From: CBDCVY01 sp965223245
GTDB taxonomy: Bacteria > Nitrospinota > Nitrospinia > Nitrospinales > Nitrospinaceae
Length of the DNA stretch: 64,000 nucleotides
Reading direction: 5' to 3'
Assembly: GCA_965223245.1 (NCBI GenBank)
Contig: CBDCVY010000013.1
Coordinates: forward strand, 868,001-932,000
Part shown: in pieces, positions 26,327 through 35,243 of the stretch
How the letters are laid out: each line of letters begins with the position of its first letter
Numbering within the stretch: the first letter of the stretch is position 1
Notes under the pieces: generated by a model
Databases searched by the model: none
The model's input: the letters and a program-made list of their open reading frames with translations, nothing else
What the model was told of the DNA's origin: nothing
Translations under genes and position numbers: made by a program

Positions 26327-28327
26327 ATGAAAAAACTGCTAGATAGTATTAATAGTCCCAAAGATTTAAAAAAATTAAAGTCAGAGCAACTTCCTGAATT
26401 AGCAACTGAAATTCGGGACTGTTTATTAAATACAATTTCAAAAACTGGAGGCCATTTAGGTTCTAATTTAGGTGTGGTGGAATTAACAATTGCACTTCAC
26501 TATATCTTCGATAGTCCAAAGGATAAATTTGTTTGGGATGTTGGGCACCAGACCTACGTGCATAAGTTGCTCACGGGCCGAAAAAACAAATTCGATACAT
26601 TACGTAAATACGATGGTTTGAGCGGTTTTACCAAAAGAGAGGAAAGTAAACACGATCATTGGAACTGTGGTCATGGAGGGACTTCAATTTCAGCCGCAAT
26701 AGCGTTTGCTAAGGCTAGAGATTTAAAGAAGGAAGACCACGAGGTTGTAGCAGTAATTGGTGATGGTTCTATGACAGCGGGTATGGCTTTCGAGGGCTTG
26801 AACCATACAGGCCATTTAAAAAGCAATATGATTGTGGTGTTGAACGACAATGAAATGTCTATCTCACCTAACGTAGGAGGAATGTCCTCTCACCTTAGTC
26901 AAATAATGACCGGAGAAGTTTTACGCAAAATTAAAAAAGAAGTTGATGAGTTGCTACTTGCCATACCGGGCGTAGGTAAGGAAATTTCTCGATATGCGCA
27001 TAAGTTGGATGAAGCCATCAAGGGTATATTTATTCCTGGGCGTTTATTCGAGGATTTAGGATTCCGTTATGTTGGCCCAATTGACGGCCATAACATTGAG
27101 GATTTAATAGAAGCGCTGGAACCTTTAAAAGGTCCCAAGCGGCCTACATTGATTCATGTTGTGACCACCAAAGGGAAAGGGTATAAAGTTGCTGAGGAAA
27201 AGGCAGAAGTTTGGCATGGTGCTTCTCCTTTTGATATTAAAACAGGAACTTTTCTGAAAAAATCCTCTTCCATACCTAATTATACTTCTGTATTTGCACA
27301 AGCTCTCATTGAATTAGCGAAAGAAGATGAAAAGATAATTGGTATTACAGCGGCTATGCCAACCGGTACCGGCATTAGCAAATTTGAAGAAGTTTTCCCG
27401 GATCGCACTTTTGATGTGGGTATGGCCGAACAACACGCAGTTGATTTTGCCGGTGGGTTGGCATTAGAAGGTTTTCATCCTGTAGCTGCAATTTACTCTA
27501 CATTTTTACAAAGAGCTTACGACCAAGTGGTACATGATATCTGCTTGATGAATATTCCGATTACATTTGCTATGGACCGTGCAGGGATTGTCGGAGAAGA
27601 TGGGGCTACTCACCAGGGTTTGTACGATATAGCTTATCTTAGGACTCTTCCAAATATGGTGATTATGGCTCCAAAGGATGAAAATGAATTGCGGCATATG
27701 CTTAAAACAGCTATTTATCATCCTGGTCCTGCAGCCATTCGTTATCCGCGAGGATCGGGCTTGGGTGTTCCTATAGATCCTGAAATGAAGGAAATGGAAA
27801 TTGGAAAGGGTGAAGTGGTCCGTCAAGGGAAAGATATGGTGCTTATAGCTTATGGCCATATGGTTCAACCTGCTTTGGAAGCTGCAGAAAAATTGAAAGA
27901 GGCGAATATTGATGCCACGGTCATTAATGCCCGATTTGTAAAACCTCTGGACGAAGAATTGATCATGGCCCATGTGAAGGCTACTAAATGTGTTGTTACT
28001 TTAGAAGAACACTCGGTTCAAGGGGGTTTTGGGTCCGCCGTTTTAGAGTTGGTTCACCAACATATAATGGATCAGCCGATTAATATTAAATGTCTTGGTG
28101 TAGCAGATTTAGTGATTGAACACGGTTCTCCTAATCTGGTACGTAGGGATTTGGAATTAGATCTTGAAGGGATATTTAATTCTGTTCAAAAATTTTATTA
28201 TTCAGTTAAAGGGCCCTTTGTCCAAGTACAACAGCCTCGAAAAATCCATCAAGGAAATGGAAAGCGGCCTGAAAAATTAAACCCACAAAAAGGTACTGAA
28301 GAGGTAAAACATTCAGTCAATGGATAG
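26327..28327 (+). CDS. dxs: 1-deoxy-D-xylulose-5-phosphate synthase
   Basis: DXS joins pyruvate and glyceraldehyde 3-phosphate, the first step of the MEP isoprenoid pathway, using thiamine diphosphate. The 666-residue protein has the TPP/Mg motif GDGSMTAGMAFEGLN (~147-161), an N-terminal GGHLGSNLGVVELT substrate loop, and the transketolase pyrimidine domain with DRAGIVGEDGATHQG (~420-434). The C-terminal domain ends with a ~35-residue polar extension (VQQPRKIHQGNGKRPEK) beyond the usual family end. Its last 8 bases overlap the hisB start. Confidence 0.96.
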   Translation: MKKLLDSINSPKDLKKLKSEQLPELATEIRDCLLNTISKTGGHLGSNLGVVELTIALHYIFDSPKDKFVWDVGHQTYVHKLLTGRKNKFDTLRKYDGLSGFTKREESKHDHWNCGHGGTSISAAIAFAKARDLKKEDHEVVAVIGDGSMTAGMAFEGLNHTGHLKSNMIVVLNDNEMSISPNVGGMSSHLSQIMTGEVLRKIKKEVDELLLAIPGVGKEISRYAHKLDEAIKGIFIPGRLFEDLGFRYVGPIDGHNIEDLIEALEPLKGPKRPTLIHVVTTKGKGYKVAEEKAEVWHGASPFDIKTGTFLKKSSSIPNYTSVFAQALIELAKEDEKIIGITAAMPTGTGISKFEEVFPDRTFDVGMAEQHAVDFAGGLALEGFHPVAAIYSTFLQRAYDQVVHDICLMNIPITFAMDRAGIVGEDGATHQGLYDIAYLRTLPNMVIMAPKDENELRHMLKTAIYHPGPAAIRYPRGSGLGVPIDPEMKEMEIGKGEVVRQGKDMVLIAYGHMVQPALEAAEKLKEANIDATVINARFVKPLDEELIMAHVKATKCVVTLEEHSVQGGFGSAVLELVHQHIMDQPINIKCLGVADLVIEHGSPNLVRRDLELDLEGIFNSVQKFYYSVKGPFVQVQQPRKIHQGNGKRPEKLNPQKGTEEVKHSVNG

Positions 28328-28910
28328 ATGCTCTCAGATTAAACGCGCCACCCGTGAAACCGATATTGAAATTAATATAGTTTTGGATGGATCGGGCAAG
28401 AGCGACATTCAAACTCCTGTGCCTTTCCTCAGTCACATGCTGGATCAAATTGCCCGCCATGGTTATTTTGATATAGTAGTTAAAGCTCAGGGTGATACAG
28501 AGATAGATTTTCACCATACTGTTGAAGACATTGGGATCACGCTGGGGATGGCTTTTGAAAAAGCTTTGGGAGATAAAAAGGGTATTTGCCGATTTGGTAG
28601 TGCAAGGGTCCCTTTAAACGAAGCTCTTTCTAATGTCACGGTAGACGTTTGTGGGCGTTCTTATTTTGTCTTTAACATAGACCTTCCTCGTGCAAAACTA
28701 GGTGAATTTGATGTTGAATTAGTGCCTGAATTTTTTCAAGCCTTTTCGGCTAACAGTGGCACCACATTACACATTGATGCTCCTTATTGGACCAACCTCC
28801 ACCATGTGACGGAAGCTTCGTTTAAAGCTTTTGCTAGAGCTTTAGATCAGGCTAGTTCAATTGACCCTCGTTCGGACTCAGTTCCCTCAACGAAGGGTTC
28901 GTTGGGATGA
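28320..28910 (+). CDS. hisB: Imidazoleglycerol-phosphate dehydratase
   Basis: HisB (IGPD, monofunctional) catalyses the sixth step of histidine synthesis with two Mn ions. The 196-residue protein has the metal-binding His motifs FLSHMLDQIARHG (~37-49), DFHHTVEDIGITLG (~62-75), and later HHVTEASFKAFARAL. It lacks the HisN-type phosphatase domain fused in E. coli. The gene starts inside the last codons of dxs (8-base overlap) and overlaps hisH as ATGA, so translation is coupled. His genes joined to an isoprenoid operon are unusual. Confidence 0.96.
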   Translation: MDRCSQIKRATRETDIEINIVLDGSGKSDIQTPVPFLSHMLDQIARHGYFDIVVKAQGDTEIDFHHTVEDIGITLGMAFEKALGDKKGICRFGSARVPLNEALSNVTVDVCGRSYFVFNIDLPRAKLGEFDVELVPEFFQAFSANSGTTLHIDAPYWTNLHHVTEASFKAFARALDQASSIDPRSDSVPSTKGSLG

Positions 28911-29521
28911 TTGCAATCATTGACTATGGGATGGGCAATCTCCGCTCCGTTCAAAAAGCGTTTGAAGCTGTTGGCGCCGAAGCCAAAATCACAAACGATT
29001 CCAAGTCTATTTTAGATGCTCATTCTGTTGTGTTGCCGGGAGTTGGTGCCTTTAAAGATTGCATGGACAATCTCACTCGTTTTGATTTGGTTGATGTAAT
29101 TCATTCTACAATTAAAAGCGGGAAACCTTTTTTGGGTATTTGCCTGGGTCTCCAATTATTATTTGAGCAAAGTAATGAATTTGGAAATGTGCCTGGCCTA
29201 GGTGTCTTTCCCGGACAGGTGGAGCGTTTTCATTTTAAACAAAACTCAGAATTAAAAATTCCTCACATGGGCTGGAATACGGTCAATTTTCAAAAAAACT
29301 CGCCTCTTTTTAACGGAATTGATACTTCCTCTTATTTTTATTTTGTCCATTCCTATTTTGTAAAACCGGAGAATCCTGACATTGTGGCTACCACAACCAG
29401 CTATGGTGAGGAATTTGTTTCCGGTATTCAATTCGAGAATATTTTTGCTTTTCAATTTCATCCTGAAAAAAGTCAAAGCCTGGGTTTAAATATTCTTAAA
29501 AACTTTTCCCAACTTAATTAA
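28907..29521 (+). CDS. hisH: Imidazole glycerol phosphate synthase glutaminase subunit
   Basis: HisH releases ammonia from glutamine for HisF, which closes the imidazole ring. The 204-residue class I glutaminase has the nucleophile Cys in FLGICLGLQLLFE (~77-89) and the His-Glu pair in FQFHPEKSQ (~184-192). The opening IAIIDYGMGNLRSV is diagnostic. It overlaps hisB by four bases. hisF and hisA, its usual partners, are not in this window. Confidence 0.96.
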   Translation: MIAIIDYGMGNLRSVQKAFEAVGAEAKITNDSKSILDAHSVVLPGVGAFKDCMDNLTRFDLVDVIHSTIKSGKPFLGICLGLQLLFEQSNEFGNVPGLGVFPGQVERFHFKQNSELKIPHMGWNTVNFQKNSPLFNGIDTSSYFYFVHSYFVKPENPDIVATTTSYGEEFVSGIQFENIFAFQFHPEKSQSLGLNILKNFSQLN

Positions 29522-29531
29522 GTTTATAGAA

Positions 29532-30425
29532 ATGTCTTCAACCGCTTATCTTCGCGGTGTCCTATTGGCATTGACTACTGCTTTTCTTTGGAGCCTTTTG
29601 CCCATATTAACGAAACTGGCGGTTAAAGAGTTTAGCGGGGGCACCATCGTTTGGTTTCGTTTTACCTTTTCTTTTATTATTCTTTTTGGCCTACTTTATT
29701 TTCGAAATAAAAATCCATTAAGTATTTTATTTAAACCTCCTTTGTTAGCGGTGATGGGAGGGATTTTTTTGGGAATCAATTACTTCCTCTTTTTAAAAGG
29801 AGTAGAGACTAGTAGCCCGACTAACGCCGGCGTATTGGTTCAATTAGCTCCTTTAATTGTTGTGATAATCGGCGTGAAAATATTTGGAGAAAGGTTTAAT
29901 GCTAAACAATGGATGGGTTTGGGGTTGGCAATGATTGGTTTTGTAATTTTTTTTAGAGACCAAATTAATCATTCATCTAATGTTCAAATTTATACCACTG
30001 CGTCTTTATACATTTTGGGGGCTGCCCTGACATGGGCAACTTATATTACACTGCAAAAAATATTGTCCCCCGATTATGAAGCACAACAATTAAATTTACT
30101 TGTTTATGGAACGGCATCCTTACTTTTGGTTTATTTTGTGAAGTGGGGGGAATTTCTCAACCAGAGCTCTGGAAATTGGGTATTGATGATTGTCCTCGGA
30201 ATAAATACCTTATTGGCTTATGGTTGCTTAGCGGAGGCTGTGAAATATATTCCTTTGTCAATAATAAGCGTTATTATTACGCTTCACCCGTTTATTACCA
30301 TGATGTTGATGTACTTTATACCCAAAGTCTACCCTGGCTTATTGCCTGAAAAAATTAGTGCCTTTGGTTATGTGGGGGCAAGTATTGCTATTTTGGGAGT
30401 TATCTTTGTAATTCGAAAAAATTGA
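29532..30425 (+). CDS. EamA/DMT-family transporter
   Basis: The 297-residue membrane protein has about ten transmembrane helices arranged as two EamA repeats (about 8-140 and 155-295). Features include WSLLPILTKLAVKEF in the first helix pair and GVETSSPTNAGVLVQLAPL, a typical repeat-1 motif. These drug/metabolite transporters export or import amino acids or other small metabolites; the substrate cannot be predicted. It starts 10 bases after hisH and may be the last gene of that operon. It is convergent with the O-methyltransferase gene (8 bases between stops). Confidence 0.85.
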   Translation: MSSTAYLRGVLLALTTAFLWSLLPILTKLAVKEFSGGTIVWFRFTFSFIILFGLLYFRNKNPLSILFKPPLLAVMGGIFLGINYFLFLKGVETSSPTNAGVLVQLAPLIVVIIGVKIFGERFNAKQWMGLGLAMIGFVIFFRDQINHSSNVQIYTTASLYILGAALTWATYITLQKILSPDYEAQQLNLLVYGTASLLLVYFVKWGEFLNQSSGNWVLMIVLGINTLLAYGCLAEAVKYIPLSIISVIITLHPFITMMLMYFIPKVYPGLLPEKISAFGYVGASIAILGVIFVIRKN

Positions 30426-30433
30426 ATCCTGGA

Positions 30434-31423
30434 TTAAGGTTTTATTCCTGTTAGGACCCCAGTTGGGATTGCATCTATACGAAAATGTTGGACTTCTTGG
30501 ATCCCAAATTGCTTAAGCCAATTGATTTTTTCAGCTACAGGATGTGCTCTTCCACCGGGAGTCAACAACGCGATATTTAAACTAAATAACACATCATTCA
30601 GAGGGCTCGTATCGTCACCGTCTGTGCAAAAACCATGGAGAATTATTCTTCCTTTTGAAGATAGAGTGTTGATAGCTTTTTGTAGAAGAAACTTGGCTTG
30701 GTCTTCGTCATACATGTGAAGAACATTTGCTATTAGAATTAGATCATACCCGGAACCGAAATCATCATTTTTAAAGTCCCCGCCAATCGTGTTCACTCTA
30801 TCTCCTAAGTCATATTTTTGGATATAGCTTTTTGCGACTTCAACGACAGGTGGGATGTCAAATACGGTGGCTTTTAAATTGTGATGCAATTTTGCCCATT
30901 CCAAAGAATAGGTGCCTGGTCCGCCGCCAATGTCAAGGAGATGCTTATAATCACCCAATGGGATTTCTCTTGCCATTAACCAAGTTGCTTTAAGTCCTTT
31001 ATCATGCATGGCGTCAATAAATGCCCGTGTCTCATGTGGGTCATTACCTAAGACTTCCATGATGCTTTTTATGAAACTACCTGTTTTGACAAATTGGGGC
31101 AGCTCTAGCCAAACAGGTACCAAACTAAACATCAGGCGAATCCATTGGTGCATACATCGATCACCATCCTTTGAAAGAAAAGGTCTGCAGGAATCCATTA
31201 ATTGGTAACGATTATCTTTTTTGGAAGAGATTTCTAGGGCTACTAATGCGTTGAGTAACCTCAAGGTACCCTTTTGAGAAAGGTTAAGTTTTTGCGAAAT
31301 GTCATCGGCGGAAACTGGTTCTCCTGCCAGTTCATCAAAAATTTTTAAATGGTTAGCTGTCATTAAAACCAGGGCAGGTTCAAATCCATTTAATATTTCT
31401 CCTATTTTTTTATCTATTTCCAT
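30434..31423 (-). CDS. Class I O-methyltransferase (plant COMT/CrtF-like)
   Basis: The 329-residue protein has an N-terminal winged-helix dimerisation domain (about 10-85, with SADDISQKLNLSQKGTLRLLNALV) and a C-terminal SAM-binding domain. Motif I is LLDIGGGPGTYSLEWA (~162-177), followed by VFDIPPVVE, GGDFKNDDF and NVLHMYDEDQ, whose His is at the position of the catalytic base in this family. Homologous types act on carotenoids, bacteriochlorophyll, ubiquinone-like compounds and antibiotics. The substrate here is unknown. smpB lies 24 bases upstream in the same direction. Confidence 0.85.
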   Translation of the reverse strand: MEIDKKIGEILNGFEPALVLMTANHLKIFDELAGEPVSADDISQKLNLSQKGTLRLLNALVALEISSKKDNRYQLMDSCRPFLSKDGDRCMHQWIRLMFSLVPVWLELPQFVKTGSFIKSIMEVLGNDPHETRAFIDAMHDKGLKATWLMAREIPLGDYKHLLDIGGGPGTYSLEWAKLHHNLKATVFDIPPVVEVAKSYIQKYDLGDRVNTIGGDFKNDDFGSGYDLILIANVLHMYDEDQAKFLLQKAINTLSSKGRIILHGFCTDGDDTSPLNDVLFSLNIALLTPGGRAHPVAEKINWLKQFGIQEVQHFRIDAIPTGVLTGIKP

Positions 31424-31447
31424 TGAACAATTCCTTGTTTGAAAATA

Positions 31448-31903
31448 TTAATTTTTGGTTTTCATGGCTACACGCATTTCTCTCTCGGCATCCCGTTTTT
31501 TTATGCTCTCCCGTTTATCGTGAAGTTTTTTTCCTTTTGCAATAGAGAGTTCAACTTTAACTCTACCATTTTTAAAATACATTTTTAGTGGAATTAAACT
31601 ATAGCCCTTTTCTCTACTTATTCCAATCAACCGATCAATTTCTTTTTTATGAAGCAATAATTTTCTTTTTCGAGTAGGTGCATGATTAAATTGGTGGGCC
31701 GGTGTGTAGGGGCTTATATGGGCATGATATAAATAAATTTCTCCTCTTTCAAACTCTGCATAGCTATCCACCAAATTGGCTTTCCCGTCACGACAAGATT
31801 TGACTTCTGTTCCTAATAGAGCTATCCCCGCTTCCAAGGTGTCTTCTATGGAATAATTATGTCTTGCTTTTTTGTTTTGACAAATAATTTTAATTCCGCT
31901 CAT
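31448..31903 (-). CDS. smpB: SsrA-binding protein (trans-translation)
   Basis: SmpB delivers tmRNA to stalled ribosomes. The 151-residue protein has the hallmark NKKARHNYSIEDTLEAGIAL (~10-29), LGTEVKSCRDGKANLVDSYA (30-49), and a basic C-terminal helix. It also has the KGKKLHDKRE (~124-133) segment that lies in the decoding channel. The length is normal. No tmRNA gene was seen in the window. It precedes the methyltransferase and follows the SAM hydrolase gene by 38 bases. Confidence 0.96.
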   Translation of the reverse strand: MSGIKIICQNKKARHNYSIEDTLEAGIALLGTEVKSCRDGKANLVDSYAEFERGEIYLYHAHISPYTPAHQFNHAPTRKRKLLLHKKEIDRLIGISREKGYSLIPLKMYFKNGRVKVELSIAKGKKLHDKRESIKKRDAEREMRVAMKTKN

Positions 31904-31941
31904 TATGTAAGTAATTAGTTTAATGAAAGAGGTATTCTAAA

Positions 31942-32721
31942 TTAAAAAATTTTTACGCTAATTCCAAGAGGTTTCTTGAAATTTTTTGAGGCATTACTTT
32001 TGTAACAAAAAATTTCAAGATATCCCCAACTATTTATTATGGCACCTAATTCTCCTATTTTTTTTTCGCTGTAGGTTTGGGACAGCCCCTTTATTTTATG
32101 TCGACCGCATTTTAAAAACCAATCACCTTTTTTACTTAAATGAGGTTCGATGTCAGTAAGTTTGAGGTTCGTCATCATATTGCCAAATCGATCAATGTAG
32201 GTTACTTCCCCTGAAAGATATTTTCCATTGTAACGTGGTTGGATCAATTCAATAACATTTGGGTTGGATAGTTTGGTCCCAAAGGAACGTATTTGTACTT
32301 TATTTGCCAAATGAGCGGCGATGGGTGCAAAAATATCTCTTCCGTGAAAAGTAGTTGATACTGGGTTTAGAAAGTATTTGTCCTTAGAAATTTCGTATGC
32401 CTTCGATTGAGAACTCAATATGGGAGACAAAACTCCATTGTCGGGTCCAATAAAAATATGCTGCTTATGTTTGACTACAATGGGTTTTCGTTTACCACCC
32501 ACCCCCGGATCGACTACCACTAAATGAATTGATTTTTTAGGAAAGTAAGTCCAAAAACTATCTAGGATTCTAGCAGCCTGTTCAATATTTTGTGATTCAA
32601 TTTGGTGTGTGATATCTACTAATTGAACTGTAGGTGCGATTTTTAAAATCACCCCTTTCATTATTCCAACAAAAGGATCGCTCAATCCAAAGTCAGTTGT
32701 AAGTGTAATTAAGGAAGGCAT
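31942..32721 (-). CDS. SAM hydroxide adenosyltransferase / SAM hydrolase (DUF62)
   Basis: This family is related to fluorinase and hydrolyses S-adenosylmethionine to adenosine and methionine. The 259-residue protein carries the family motifs TTDFGLSDPFVGIMKGVI (8-25), VVDPGVGGKRKP (~68-79) and IFIGPDNGVLSPI (~88-100), plus FHGRDIFAP (~125-133). These contain the Asp and His residues of the active-site pocket. Its start overlaps the end of mtaB by 13 bases. The physiological role in this organism is unknown. Confidence 0.92.
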   Translation of the reverse strand: MPSLITLTTDFGLSDPFVGIMKGVILKIAPTVQLVDITHQIESQNIEQAARILDSFWTYFPKKSIHLVVVDPGVGGKRKPIVVKHKQHIFIGPDNGVLSPILSSQSKAYEISKDKYFLNPVSTTFHGRDIFAPIAAHLANKVQIRSFGTKLSNPNVIELIQPRYNGKYLSGEVTYIDRFGNMMTNLKLTDIEPHLSKKGDWFLKCGRHKIKGLSQTYSEKKIGELGAIINSWGYLEIFCYKSNASKNFKKPLGISVKIF

Positions 32722-34031
32722 CCGATAACTTGACGGCTTGTGACATCCTGAATGTTCACAGAAATGATTTGATTCATAAGCTCGTTTCCACCATTAAGAA
32801 ATATGGGAATATAATTTTCACTATGTCCCTTCAGTTGGTTTGTTTCAGAATCTCTATTACTCTCAACGAGAAGTGAGACAGGTTTATTTAGAAAGCTTTT
32901 CCTAAAGGCGATAGATTTGTTTTGGCCTAACTGGGATAATATTTTGTTACGTTCTTTTTTTGTCTTATTTTGGACATCATTTTTTAGAGAATGTGCAGTG
33001 GTTCCCCTCCGAGGCGAATAGCTAAATACGTGTAAGTAAGAAAAAGGAATATCTTCAACTAACTTATAGGTATTTTTGAACATAGTATCTGATTCGCCAG
33101 GAAACCCAACAATGATGTCAGCCCCTAACCCTGGGTTGGGAATTTTATTTAATATACGCTCAATGGTTTTTCTATATTGGCTGGAATTATAGTTTCTCTT
33201 CATTTGTTCCAATATATAGTCATCCCCACTTTGCAGGGGGATGTGAAAATAGGGGCACAATTTTGGAGATTCAGCCATAAGGTCAATTAATGGGTCATCT
33301 ATCTCCATAGGATTGATTGAACTAAGCCTTACTCGAAAGTTTCCATCTATTTCAAGAATTTCTTTAACTAAAGAAGAGAACTTTTCAGGTGGATTTAAAT
33401 CCCTTCCATAGGTGCCTAAATTTATGCCTGTAAGAGTTATTTCTTTGTAGCCGGAAGAAATTGCATGTTTCACATTATTAATAATATTTTTTCTAGAATC
33501 ACTAATGGATCGCCCACGAGCATGGACGACAGTGCAAAATGAGCAAGCTTCATCACAACCGGTTTGAACTTTTATAAAGGCTTTGGTTTTCCCATGAAAA
33601 TCTGAAATGGGAATAGGCTGGAAATCCCATTTTTCCTTTATGTCCTCCATATGAATCAGCGGACTTTGTGAAGAATTATTTTTAGGAACTCTAGACAGTC
33701 GACTTTGAATAACTTTGGCAATATCAAGCTTGTTTGCATTTCCAAGTAGAACATCTAATCCTTCTAATTCGGATACTTCTTCGGGATGAGTCTGCGCGTA
33801 ACACCCCGTAAACACCACTAATGCATCTTCATTTATAGCCAAAGATTTTTTAACGGCGGTTCTTGAACTTTGGTCACTTTTAGAGGTAACCGTACAAGAG
33901 TTAACCACATAAATATCTGCTGACTCTTGGGGGCTGACAATGGTAAAGCCTTCCTGTTTCAGAAGTGTCTGCATTTCGGCCGTATCATTTTGATTGGTGC
34001 GGCACCCTAAAGTTGTAAAGGCAACTTTCAT
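32709..34031 (-). CDS. mtaB: tRNA N6-threonylcarbamoyladenosine methylthiotransferase MtaB
   Basis: MtaB adds a methylthio group to t6A at position 37 of tRNA, using radical SAM chemistry and two [4Fe-4S] clusters. The 440-residue protein has the N-terminal UPF0004 domain with Cys10, Cys46 and Cys77 (LGCRTNQNDTAEM; NSCTVTS; GCYAQ) and the radical-SAM CxxxCxxC at Cys159, Cys163, Cys166 (GCDEACSFCTVVHARGRS). A C-terminal TRAM-like region is present (~375-435). The TLGCRTNQ opening and HARGRS distinguish MtaB from MiaB and RimO. It overlaps the SAM hydrolase gene. Confidence 0.94.
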   Translation of the reverse strand: MKVAFTTLGCRTNQNDTAEMQTLLKQEGFTIVSPQESADIYVVNSCTVTSKSDQSSRTAVKKSLAINEDALVVFTGCYAQTHPEEVSELEGLDVLLGNANKLDIAKVIQSRLSRVPKNNSSQSPLIHMEDIKEKWDFQPIPISDFHGKTKAFIKVQTGCDEACSFCTVVHARGRSISDSRKNIINNVKHAISSGYKEITLTGINLGTYGRDLNPPEKFSSLVKEILEIDGNFRVRLSSINPMEIDDPLIDLMAESPKLCPYFHIPLQSGDDYILEQMKRNYNSSQYRKTIERILNKIPNPGLGADIIVGFPGESDTMFKNTYKLVEDIPFSYLHVFSYSPRRGTTAHSLKNDVQNKTKKERNKILSQLGQNKSIAFRKSFLNKPVSLLVESNRDSETNQLKGHSENYIPIFLNGGNELMNQIISVNIQDVTSRQVIGCLP

Positions 34032-34130
34032 ATAAAACTCTTATAAAAAATTAAATGACATATCATAGTATGTTAATGCCCTAATGGTATCAATGATTTC
34101 TTGGAAATTAATAAAAAATTTAGGAGGAAC

Positions 34131-34159
34131 TTGACCCGATAGGGAGAGTTTGCTACATT
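34131..34159 (+). promoter_or_regulatory. Probable promoter of fis-like/glmU operon
   Basis: TTGACC (34131-34136, 5/6) and TACATT (34154-34159, 4/6) are separated by 17 bases. The expected start of transcription is near 34166, about 40 bases upstream of the Fis-like gene. Confidence 0.55.
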
Positions 34160-34204
34160 AGTGACCTCATTCCGATAGACCGTTTGTCCCACCAAAGAAG
34201 GCTT

Positions 34205-34471
34205 ATGAATAAAGTCCAAAAAGATGTGCGTACATTCCTTGAAAAATGGCTGGACAAAACTGTTCGCCAATACATTTCCAAAATGGATGGTAAAGAGAAT
34301 GGTCATTTGCACGATTTAATCATTGGTGGCGTGGAGAGACCATTGTTAGAAATTGTATTGCAGGAGACTCAATACAATCAAACTAAAGCTTCCAATATTT
34401 TAGGTATTAACCGAAATACCCTCAGAAAAAAAATTCAAGAACATAAAATCAAATGCAAAAAGACCACTTAG
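34205..34471 (+). CDS. Fis-family DNA-binding protein
   Basis: The 88-residue protein ends with a Fis-type helix-turn-helix: PLLEIVLQETQYNQTKASNILGINRNTLRKKI, given in parts, around residues 45-78. The helix-turn-helix core QTKASNILGINRNTLRKKIQ matches the Fis/NtrC C-terminal domain closely. The N-terminal 40 residues form helices that would mediate dimerisation. I chose ATG 34205, preceded by AAGAAGG although only three bases away; an upstream TTG at 34184 adds seven residues. It overlaps glmU by 19 bases, so the two are translationally linked. It could be a global nucleoid protein or a local regulator. Confidence 0.85.
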   Translation: MNKVQKDVRTFLEKWLDKTVRQYISKMDGKENGHLHDLIIGGVERPLLEIVLQETQYNQTKASNILGINRNTLRKKIQEHKIKCKKTT

Positions 34472-35202
34472 CGGTCGTAATTTTGGCTGCAGGAAAAGGG
34501 ACACGGATGAAGTCAGACCTTCCCAAAGTGTTGCACAAATTAGGGTCCAAGACGTTGTTGTCCCACGTACTGGAAACTGTACAATCCTTAGCACCTGAAA
34601 GAACTGTGATTGTTGTTGGCCATCAAGCGAAGATGGTGGAATCCCGATTTTCGGATCCTAAAAATGAGTTTGTGGAACAAAAAGAACAACTGGGGACAGG
34701 GCATGCGGTTCAACAAACCCAAGAAGTTTTAAAAGATTTTGAAGGCAGGGTACTTATACTTTGTGGTGATATGCCTTTGTTAAAGGAATCGACCTTGAAA
34801 AGCCTATTAAAATCTCATAAAAACTCGAGGGTTGAATGTACAATATTAAGTTTAAAGACGAGTGGGCCAAAAGATTTTGGCCGTATTGTTAGGAACGATA
34901 ATGGGGAGGTTTGTTCTATTGTAGAAGTTAAAGATGCGACGGAGAAAGAAAAAGCTATTGACGAATACAACTCAGGAGTTTATTGTTTTAATAAGGGTAT
35001 TCTTTTCAAGGTATTACAGTCCATCGATAACAAAAATTCCCAAAGTGAATTCTATTTGACCGATGCTATTCGGTTATTAACCGAGGGAGGGAATTTTGTG
35101 CAGTGTGTACAAACAACTGACGAAAATGAAATTCTTGGGATAAACTCTAAAGCTGATTTAAATAAAGCAGAAGAAGTTTATTTGTCACGTAAAAAAGATT
35201 AA
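34453..35202 (+). CDS. glmU: GlmU-type UTP:GlcNAc-1-P uridylyltransferase, single domain
   Basis: The uridylyltransferase half of GlmU makes UDP-GlcNAc from UTP and GlcNAc-1-P. This 249-residue protein has an intact signature LAAGKGTRM (11-19) with catalytic Arg18, and PKVLH with Lys25. It also has EQLGTGHAVQQ and LILCGDMPLL with the metal-binding Asp near residue 103, and YNSGVYCF near 175. It stops where the left-handed beta-helix acetyltransferase domain should begin; canonical GlmU is ~450 residues. The next gene is 41 bases away and starts its own nucleotidyltransferase fold, so this is not a frameshifted full-length GlmU. It overlaps the Fis-like gene by 19 bases. Confidence 0.9.
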   Translation: MQKDHLAVVILAAGKGTRMKSDLPKVLHKLGSKTLLSHVLETVQSLAPERTVIVVGHQAKMVESRFSDPKNEFVEQKEQLGTGHAVQQTQEVLKDFEGRVLILCGDMPLLKESTLKSLLKSHKNSRVECTILSLKTSGPKDFGRIVRNDNGEVCSIVEVKDATEKEKAIDEYNSGVYCFNKGILFKVLQSIDNKNSQSEFYLTDAIRLLTEGGNFVQCVQTTDENEILGINSKADLNKAEEVYLSRKKD

Positions 35203-35243
35203 GCATTTTCAGTTTTATTATAAAACTCTTTGATTACTAAAAT

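Noticed and set aside
27506..27973. 155-codon ORF antisense to dxs
   Set aside because: It lies fully inside the conserved dxs frame on the other strand, has no recognisable domain and no ribosome site; it is a shadow of the coding bias.
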